A stretch of DNA of 64,000 nucleotides from Glebionis coronaria (Eukaryota > Streptophyta > Magnoliopsida > Asterales > Asteraceae), in the NCBI GenBank assembly GCA_025667525.1, contig CM046882.1, positions 523,182,618 through 523,246,617 on the forward strand, given 5' to 3'. The notes under the pieces are model-generated. The model was given only the letters and a program-made list of their open reading frames with translations. It was not told the origin of the DNA and did not search any database. How positions within the stretch are numbered: the first letter of the stretch is position 1; every line of letters starts with the position of its first letter. A program made the translations under genes and the position numbers. Shown piece by piece: positions 57,237 to 64,000 of the stretch.

Positions 57237-59853
57237 CTATAATTAAAAAGTTCAAACAATTAGTATTTTCGATAATTACATTCTTAATAGAATTAACTAC
57301 CCAATTAATTACTTATTAAGACTAAGATCCATCTTGTACTCCCACTCATTACAAAAGGACTGTCCAATATGTAAACAAGTGGGGCAAGAGGTAAGCGACG
57401 AGCGTTAATTACATAGCATGCAACTCTTAGACTTTATGAGACCATTAAAGACACTAGTAAAACGGTAGTAATGTCATGAGCATGTTTAGTCTCATCTTAT
57501 GCCTCGGGTCCAGGGTCTGACCGTGCATACTCGAGTTAAGTTAACCAAGCAAGAACATGAAATATCACACAGGGTCTGACCGTCGTGAAAAATTTGCCAT
57601 GGGTTTGACAAGGCCCTTAGGACTGTCCAGAGAAGCCAAATCAAATGCACGTGTTCTTAGTTGGCTAGCATACACTTAAATTTCACACAAGGTATAGCAC
57701 ATAAATGTGGTAAAACATGTGTACAAAGAAGCATGTAAACAACTTTGAAGCACAATTTTTAAAAACTTTTAGTAATGACACTATAGTGATCTACGATGGT
57801 TCACGGTAGCTCCAATCGAACTCGCAAGCAAGCGCAGGACCAGACCAGCGCAAGAAAATAGTCGGATATCCTTTAGGTGTGACTGTGCGCACCGGCTTAT
57901 ACCCGCCTTATAGGTTGTTCTAGTGGGTGACCCGTACATCCCATGAGTCCATAGCGTCTAGTTTTTATTTTCATGAAAGCGTGTTTCAATAGTGTTTAGG
58001 TCCTTATATTTTATAAAACACTTTTCCACGTAACACATAACCGGTCACAATGAGCATGTATTTATGCGTGTAAAATATTGACCAATTTTAATGTCATGTT
58101 TCTCTATAAGTATTTATCCATATTGCATGTAATTTAGGTGTTTTAAAAAACATGTAACAATAATGCAATTAGGAAAACAAATACAACAAACATAAGACAT
58201 TAAATAAACACATAAATCCGAGACCCCGAAGAGTCTTCCCCAAACGAAGAACCATAAGACTTTCATTAGGTTTTCATCAAGTACCTAAATCGCCCCATGC
58301 ATCACATTACGTGATTGTAGTGAGTCTTATAGCCGGAAAACACATAAAATAATCATAACAAAACCAGGCTCTGGTACCACTGTTGGGATTTAATATCTAG
58401 TTATGTAACTACGAGTACCCAGCGGAATGGATCTAGTTTGAGCAATTATGATTAACACGTAATTAATAATAAACAATAGAGTAAACGCGAAAACTAACCT
58501 TCGTCCAAAAGCAATGAAACTAAAACGAGTGATAAAATATACCACCTCTACGGTTGCTCACACAAACACTACTAACGATTACGTCCCGGTAATGCTAGCC
58601 GAAACCCACATATACCCAAACACCGAGTGTCGTAGCCCAAAACGGATCAAAAACTAAAACAACCTAAACTGTAGTTTTGTCCGATATCCTTCACTGTCCA
58701 ATAAACCAGATCTCAGTGTTGTCCGATATCTGACAACACTGTGCGACTGGAAAATCCACTTCTATCCGAGAACGATCAGCAGAGACAAAAAAGCTCCAAT
58801 AAGCTGTTTCACCTTTAACAGCTTATAAACCTTCGTTTAAGACTTTGATTTAGCAAACTTAGAATTGATTCTAAGTTACTAAACCACCTTGGATTGAATA
58901 TAATGCAAGTGTTTAGTTGTGAGATGTAATTCAAAATCTATAAACCCTAATATTGGGTTTATTGATTTGAATGAAGAAGATGGGAAAACAGATACTATTG
59001 CTGTGTTTTTATGTGATGTTAGTCATGAGTTATGAGCAGGGATGAGGGGTTTATATACCCTTCAAACCCTAGTTGAGATAATGCTTAAAATTGAATTTTA
59101 AGCCTTATCCCAAACACCCCATAACTTATCACAACTCTTCCAATACTTATCATAACCCTATTTATCTATTATCTCAGCATTCAAACGAATCTAGACAACC
59201 TTAGTTCCCTTCTAGAACCTTCTATGGGCCAGCCATTAAGGTTTAAGACAGCAAGGAACTTGTCTACAACGTTATATGTCCAAACGGGTCAAAATGGGTC
59301 GTTTTGAAAGCTTCAAACGTGGATCATAATACATACTCTTGTGTTCTAGTGTGTGTGCCCCCAATAGGCTCACACACCCCTAGCCACATTTGTGTATTCC
59401 AACGAGCATGAACTAACACTTGTCTCATCTACTTGAATTACAAATGAATCATATGGCAAATGCATACTTGCATAGACACATAAACAACAGGCGTTTTAGG
59501 TTTCATTTGTTTTTTCTAAGGTTTTACTTCTTCATCTGCGAAGAACAAGCAAGTACTTATTTAAGAGACGATACAATAACATGTTTATTTCTCTTTCTTA
59601 CTTTTGTAAACCACAAAACACTAATAAAAAGAAATCATGTTCAGAGAATTCTCTGTTAAACTTTATAACTACATTCTAGTGCTAACCTTGAGTTTTGTCT
59701 CGTAAACTGTAAGGTAACTGGAATGGGTCTTTGTCGTCGTAATGATATATCTTCCTCATTCTTCACCAACTCTTTTTTGTTTAAGGGTCTCTTGCGCACC
59801 TGAATATAACCCCAATAAGTCTTTAAAATTATTACTATGATCTGTTTGTGCAG

Positions 59854-60400
59854 ATATCACGTGAAGGTTATCGTGTTTATGGTGATCATCACCAACCAAA
59901 ACCAATTAACCCACTCCGTTCTTCTGGTGATCAGCCTAATAGTAATAATGCATCCGGGCTATTATCCCCCAATTCTGATATTCCAGAAACCGTTTCAGGC
60001 CAACCATCTAATGAAGTTGCAAAACCAAGTTACATTGGAACAAATAATACATCAATGATGATCGGGCTTGTGAACGTTGGGGTGGGAGGAAATACCGGGA
60101 ATAATATGGTGCGGGTTCAAGGGACGGGGAACCTGACGGGAGTGGGGGCCAATCATGGAATTTCACCACCAATGGCAGGGGCAATCTCTGGCATGGGAAA
60201 TAGTATGGGGCAGAACCCAATGAGTATGAACCAGGCTACGTATATAAGTAATGTAATAAGCCAACAGCTTCGGTCTGGGATGATAACACCAGCTCAAGCT
60301 GCTATTATGACTACAAAGCTCAGAATGGCACAGAGCAGAAATATACTAGGAGGGGCCGGTGGGCAATCCGCTAATATTACTGGGTTGGCGGGTGCTAATG
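59854..60400 (+). pseudogene. PHL exon 12 fragment
   Basis: Preceded by ATGATCTGTTTGTGCAG, the same 3' intron end as PHL intron 11, so it is a genomic copy, not a retrocopy. It reads REGYRVYGDHHQPKPINPLR and so on in frame, parallel to exon 12. About 340 bases covering the first poly-Gln tract are deleted, and the copy resumes at GLVNVGVGGNTGNN. It ends at ANITGLAGAN. The frame is open but lacks exons 1-11 and the last 220 residues. Confidence 0.9.
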
Positions 60401-61530
60401 AAAAGTCAGAAAATATTAATAAACCCTGAAACCTCTCTTGGAAAGTTTATGCAGCTTAGAACTTCAATTATCATATATGATTATTAAGTTGCTAAAACCA
60501 AATATGTACGCTATATGCTTAGAATTTATGCAGAAAAAAGATCGTACATTTTTTTCTTGTAAGCGTGTGGTTATTATTTGTTTAAACAGCATATATACTT
60601 CAATTCCCATATTGCATCAAACATGATGTAATATACATTTTTTTCCTCAGCATTATACATATATAGATTTGCCAACTTATGCGTGGTAGTTGGAGTGTGA
60701 GGATAATGGGTGCTAAAGTTTTGTAACCAAATATAGTCGTCGACATATCTATTTTGCTCACATCCACAAGTATTCTTGGCCGGGTGCCACCAGATGTCAA
60801 TAAACTCTTATGAAACTGCAGTGAAATTATCTGCTTTAATATAGATATATATATATAAAAATCCCAGCCGATTGAAACCTTTTGGAGAATATATCTAAAC
60901 AAACACTAAAAATAGTACCTAATTCATAAAAATGCTTCAACATTCTCTTTGAGTGTGTTCATAGTTCATCTTCGGGAGAGCCTTTCTTGCCAATATTACA
61001 AAATCCTTCACATTGACTGGCTCGTCACCCATCCTTGGTTTGGTTTCTGAACGACAAAGAAGAATAAATATCATAGAACATTAACAAGAAGAGAAAAAAT
61101 GAACCGAAGCATAGTTGGAAATGGTTACATGAGTAAGATTTTTCCTAACATTTGAGTATCCCTCATCCAATCCCATCAAGAACTAAATTAGCCTCTTTCT
61201 TTGATCTCTCTCGTTGTTGACCCTTCCATTCTCACAAATCCAGGCACAAATATACATGTATGGTGCCTCCGTCCCCAAATCCGATCCATTTAGTTTGTGA
61301 TAATAGACCTCAACTATGCAATTCTCTTGTTTCAGCCAGACCATTTCATATGTCAATTGAAAATTAGTTTATATATCATTGTTATTTACTATTTATACAT
61401 TTTTGTTTTGATAAAATATAATGATTATTCAGTTTCATGTCAAGGGGAACCAACGGAACATCAAAAACTTTAACTACGTGTCTACTGCGAAAGTCAGTTT
61501 CTAGTTAATTTTTTCGTGTTTGTGCTTTTC
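60401..61530. other. Intergenic DNA, few features
   Basis: The first 25 bases match PHL intron 10 in inverted orientation. Beyond that I find no long ORF, RNA gene or terminal repeats. Confidence 0.4.
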
Positions 61531-61740
61531 AGGTTCTACCCAATGTCTTTACAGAAACCTTGTACACAGGGTGTCCATGGCTTTACTTGATCAACAACAA
61601 AGGGACAAAACATGAAGTTTGGATCAGGAAGTGTCTCGGACAAACAATTATGCTTTGTACTCCAATGAGTGGAATTCTGCGTGACAGCGATTATGTTTGG
61701 GTGTCTACCTTACATTTCATTTGTGAAGGAGAAAATTGAA
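61531..61740 (+). pseudogene. Possible B3-type DNA-binding domain remnant
   Basis: After a TTTTCAG acceptor-like site the frame reads VLPNVFTETLY, LYLINNKGTKHEVWIRKC, then MLCTPMSGILRDSDYVWVST and LHF to TGA. The spacing resembles a B3 domain (P-x-x-F, G-x-x-W/HEVWI, W-x-x-FLRD, G-x-x-LxF), as in plant REM proteins, with some key residues replaced. No other exon is certain. Tentative. Confidence 0.3.
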
Positions 61741-62620
61741 TACTACTATGTAACAACATGTCATATGGAGGCGAATGCAATGGATATGGCTTAGGTCGAT
61801 TAGGGTATAGGAAAAGGAGATGCCTGAAAACTTTGGCAGACATCCATGAGTCTCCAGTAAGTGAAGTCATCTCATAATTATATGCTCAAATTGTTTGTAA
61901 ATCAGTACGTACTATGATGCCTTATCTCATACTAAAGAGTTGTTTTCAAAATTGGTATGCAGATTCATCCTTATGAGTTCCTCCCAAACCTTGAGAGCAA
62001 CTAACTAGCCACTATGGTGCGTGGTTTGTGAGTTTCAACTCTATGACTCAGCGTATTCGTGTCCAACCACACAACCGTCACGGCTGCGGGCATGTGTTTT
62101 CGAGATAGGGTTGGCATATATCGGCTGCAGTTGAGGACCTACGTGTTAGGAATAGATTGGTCTTCACAAAACTGTTGAATAATTAATGAGGTTTTTCGAT
62201 GGTGTTTGCTGATGGTGGAATCGGGTCGCGTTTTTAGAACGTTCCACGTAAACCACCCAATTGTGCTCTTCCCTTCATCAGAAGCCTGATTGACCAACGT
62301 ATGTTAATTAGATTGTAAAAAATGAATATAGTCTATTTCAAATAATTAAATTTTACTTTCATAACACCATTTAAATCTGTTTTTTTGAAATGTAGATCCA
62401 AGTTGTTTCTCGAGAAGGAAAACATTTTAATCAAATCGTTCTTAATTGTAGTTTATCACTCTGGATAGTAATACATGGGGAAGAATATAACGAAAAAACA
62501 AATTCACATGATCGGCATAGCTAGGCTTATAAAATACACAATACTGTATGGTTCTAGCAACAACTTGGTAGCTTTCTAGAAAACAAAGGTGTTGAGCAGC
62601 TTAAGCGAGTGAATGTCTTT
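61741..62620. other. Intergenic DNA and FAD2-like 3' flank
   Basis: Short open pieces follow the B3-like remnant to about 62030 without recognisable domains. 62460-62629 would hold the 3' UTR of the minus-strand FAD2-like gene. Confidence 0.4.
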
Positions 62621-62629
62621 TGCCATTAA

Positions 62630-63769
62630 TCACATTTTGTGGTACCAGTATGTACCTTTGTGCTCACTGTCCACATCTGGCTCGATGTAGATGCATTCCT
62701 TAGCCTCTCTCCACATCGCTTTAAAGATTGGAGTCCTATCGATCTTATAAAACTCGCCCAGGACAGGCTTGATTGCATCTCTTGCCTCCTTTGCATGATA
62801 ATGTGGAATGTATGAGATCAAATGATGCAAGACATGAGTGTGTGTAACGTCATGGAAAACTCTATTCAGAAATCCAAAATCTCTATCAATAGTTGATAAG
62901 GCCCCTCTGATCCAGTTCCATTCAGTTGAATCATAATGAGGCAACGAAAGATGAGTGTGATGCAAATAAGTGATCAAAACAAAAAACATATGTACACCAA
63001 GCACGGGAACTCCATACATACAGGCTACCCAAGCTGCTCCTTTTGCGGCTACAAGAAGCTTAATTGCGTATATAAGGGCAAGAATGCCAATATCTGATAG
63101 CACAACTTGAATTCGTTCACGCTCAGTGAAAATTGGACTTAAGGGATCAAAGTGATTGGCAAACCTTCCGTACTTCTTGCCAGAGATATTTGTTAAAAGG
63201 TATAAAGGAAATCCAAGAGTGAGCCTAAAAACCAAAGTGAACACTCGACCAGGCGGGTTGTTAAGAATCTTGGAGTAAGACCTTACTTTGGACTTGCGCT
63301 TAGGAATATAAACTTCGTCGTTGTCTAGTGAGTTTGTGTTAGCATGGTGGTTCCGATGACTATATTTCCAAGAAAAATAAGGGGTGAAGAGTGCGGAATG
63401 GAGGATGAATCCAACGGTGTCATCAATCCATTGGTATTCACTAAAAGCATGGTGACCACATTCATGACCAATGACCCATAAGCCAGTGAGGATGCTAGCT
63501 TGGCAAAACCAGTAAACCGGCCACGCTATGTAAGCTAGAGGAGTGGGAAGAAGAGGAATATAAGTGTTTGCGAGGAAGTAAAAGACATAGGTAACAATGA
63601 GATCGTGAACAACATAGTAAGATGAACGAATGACAGATCGTTCAAAGCAATGAGGAGGGATTGCTTTCTTCAGGTCACTTAAGGAGAACGGTGGATCAAC
63701 TGGGACACGTTTGAGAATATCTGATACCTCATGGTCAGAGGAATCCGACATTCGACCACCCGCTCCCAT
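62630..63769 (-). CDS. Divergent FAD2 (delta-12 acetylenase-like membrane desaturase)
   Basis: Intact 379-residue single-exon ORF of FAD2 length. ER-membrane di-iron enzyme acting on acyl chains of phosphatidylcholine. Histidine boxes: HECGHH (102-107), HRNHH (138-142), HVLHH (312-316). Ordinary FAD2 oleate desaturases have HRRHH and HVAHH. HRNHH and a bulky residue in the third box, with DRDFGFLN and HDVTHTH before it, match the Asteraceae acetylenase group that converts linoleate to crepenynate, the entry to polyacetylenes (family knowledge). Four to six membrane segments are visible. The C-terminal WYHKM fits the aromatic ER-retrieval pattern of FAD2. Other divergent activities (conjugase, epoxygenase, hydroxylase) cannot be excluded from sequence. 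Confidence 0.9.
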   Translation of the reverse strand: MGAGGRMSDSSDHEVSDILKRVPVDPPFSLSDLKKAIPPHCFERSVIRSSYYVVHDLIVTYVFYFLANTYIPLLPTPLAYIAWPVYWFCQASILTGLWVIGHECGHHAFSEYQWIDDTVGFILHSALFTPYFSWKYSHRNHHANTNSLDNDEVYIPKRKSKVRSYSKILNNPPGRVFTLVFRLTLGFPLYLLTNISGKKYGRFANHFDPLSPIFTERERIQVVLSDIGILALIYAIKLLVAAKGAAWVACMYGVPVLGVHMFFVLITYLHHTHLSLPHYDSTEWNWIRGALSTIDRDFGFLNRVFHDVTHTHVLHHLISYIPHYHAKEARDAIKPVLGEFYKIDRTPIFKAMWREAKECIYIEPDVDSEHKGTYWYHKM

Positions 63770-63877
63770 CTTTCTGAAATGTTATATGTAACCTGGGAAG
63801 TTTAGTAATACAAGGAAGTGATACCTTAAAGAGAAATGTATGTTTTTGTGTTTTCTTTGTTGGTGAGTGTATGCTTC

Positions 63878-63896
63878 TGCATGCGATACTTATAGT
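63878..63896 (-). promoter_or_regulatory. TATA box and RY motif of the FAD2-like gene
   Basis: On the minus strand CTATAAG (63889-63895) lies about 120 bases before the ATG, and GCATGCA (63878-63884), an RY core as bound by seed-type B3 factors, follows five bases later. This predicts a transcript start near 63860 and a leader of about 90 bases. I see no room for the long leader intron usual in housekeeping FAD2 genes unless the start is further upstream. Confidence 0.5.
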
Positions 63897-64000
63897 TAGA
63901 GGTAGTCAAAACCGTCGGCTCAATTGGATGTTAACTTCTTTCTTCACGTTTGAAGGATTTGATATTTTTGTGTTAAAAGTATTATCATCTCAATTATATA

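Larger units (their letters stand above)
51292..59418 (-). mobile_element. Complete Ty1/copia retrotransposon with TSD
   Basis: Exact 5-bp duplication CTTGT at 51287-51291 and 59419-59423. LTRs 51292-52328 and 58381-59418 (TGTTGGGATT...GAACTAACA on plus). By eye they differ at about 25 positions plus two short indels, so the insertion is fairly young. Beside the right LTR is the primer-binding site TGGTACCAGAGCC on minus (58367-58379), matching initiator-tRNA-Met. Beside the left LTR is the polypurine tract CCAAGTGGGAGC on minus (52329-52340). A TATA box TATATAAA on minus lies in each LTR (about 51964 and 59053). Pol is interrupted, so this copy cannot act alone. Confidence 0.95.

Overview
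The window is nuclear DNA of a flowering plant. The genes are intron-rich, intergenic DNA is AT-rich, and Ty1/copia elements, MITEs, a LINE, a SINE and a large Mutator-like element fill most of the space. The FAD2 enzyme at the right end is of the divergent type (boxes HRNHH and HVLHH) that I associate with fatty-acid acetylenases of the daisy family. The copia and LINE protein styles also look like those common in Asteraceae. Asteraceae is therefore my inference; the species cannot be named from the sequence.

Layout. 1-7570: 3' part of a SIRE-like copia element (gag end, protease, integrase, RT, RNase H, a 2.6 kb non-coding tail, polypurine tract, 3' LTR start), broken by several stops and frameshifts. 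7571-9037: tail and 3' LTR of a second copia element. 9040-10660: a patchwork of gene pieces on the minus strand (ULP-like, copia integrase, PHL exon 8). 11290-12230: decayed copia RNase H with a MITE inside it. 12730-14625: an old repeat carrying a LINE and two Stowaway-type MITEs. 15125-20141: a 12-exon UBP1-type RNA-binding protein gene with a one-base frameshift in its second RRM. 20142-29556: repeats, MITEs and small broken ORFs. 29557-36698: a complete 12-exon PHL (PHYTOCHROME-DEPENDENT LATE-FLOWERING, Spt20-like) gene. 36997-37374: glycolate-oxidase pseudogene piece. 37825-38422: hAT-like element with target-site duplication. 39567-39650: first exon of a SUMO gene, cut off where the next element begins. 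39641-50865: an 11.2 kb Mutator-like element with two convergent genes, a Ulp1-like SUMO protease (plus strand) and a FAR1-type transposase (minus strand). 51292-59418: a complete copia element with two LTRs and a CTTGT duplication. It has split a partial copy of PHL whose last-exon piece lies at 59854-60400. 62630-63769: intact divergent FAD2 gene, minus strand.

Only PHL and the FAD2-like gene read as intact host genes; UBP1 would also be intact if its extra T is an assembly error. The most unusual structure is in the Mutator-like element. At least eight separate arrays of an 18-bp perfect palindrome (TGAATCATGCATGATTCA), repeating every 20-23 bp, lie in introns of both genes and in the space between them. 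They are absent from recognisable exons. Each array has its own spacer sequence, as if amplified locally. The palindrome joins an RY core (CATGCATG) to two bZIP-like half sites, so these arrays are candidates for protein-binding or hairpin-forming elements.
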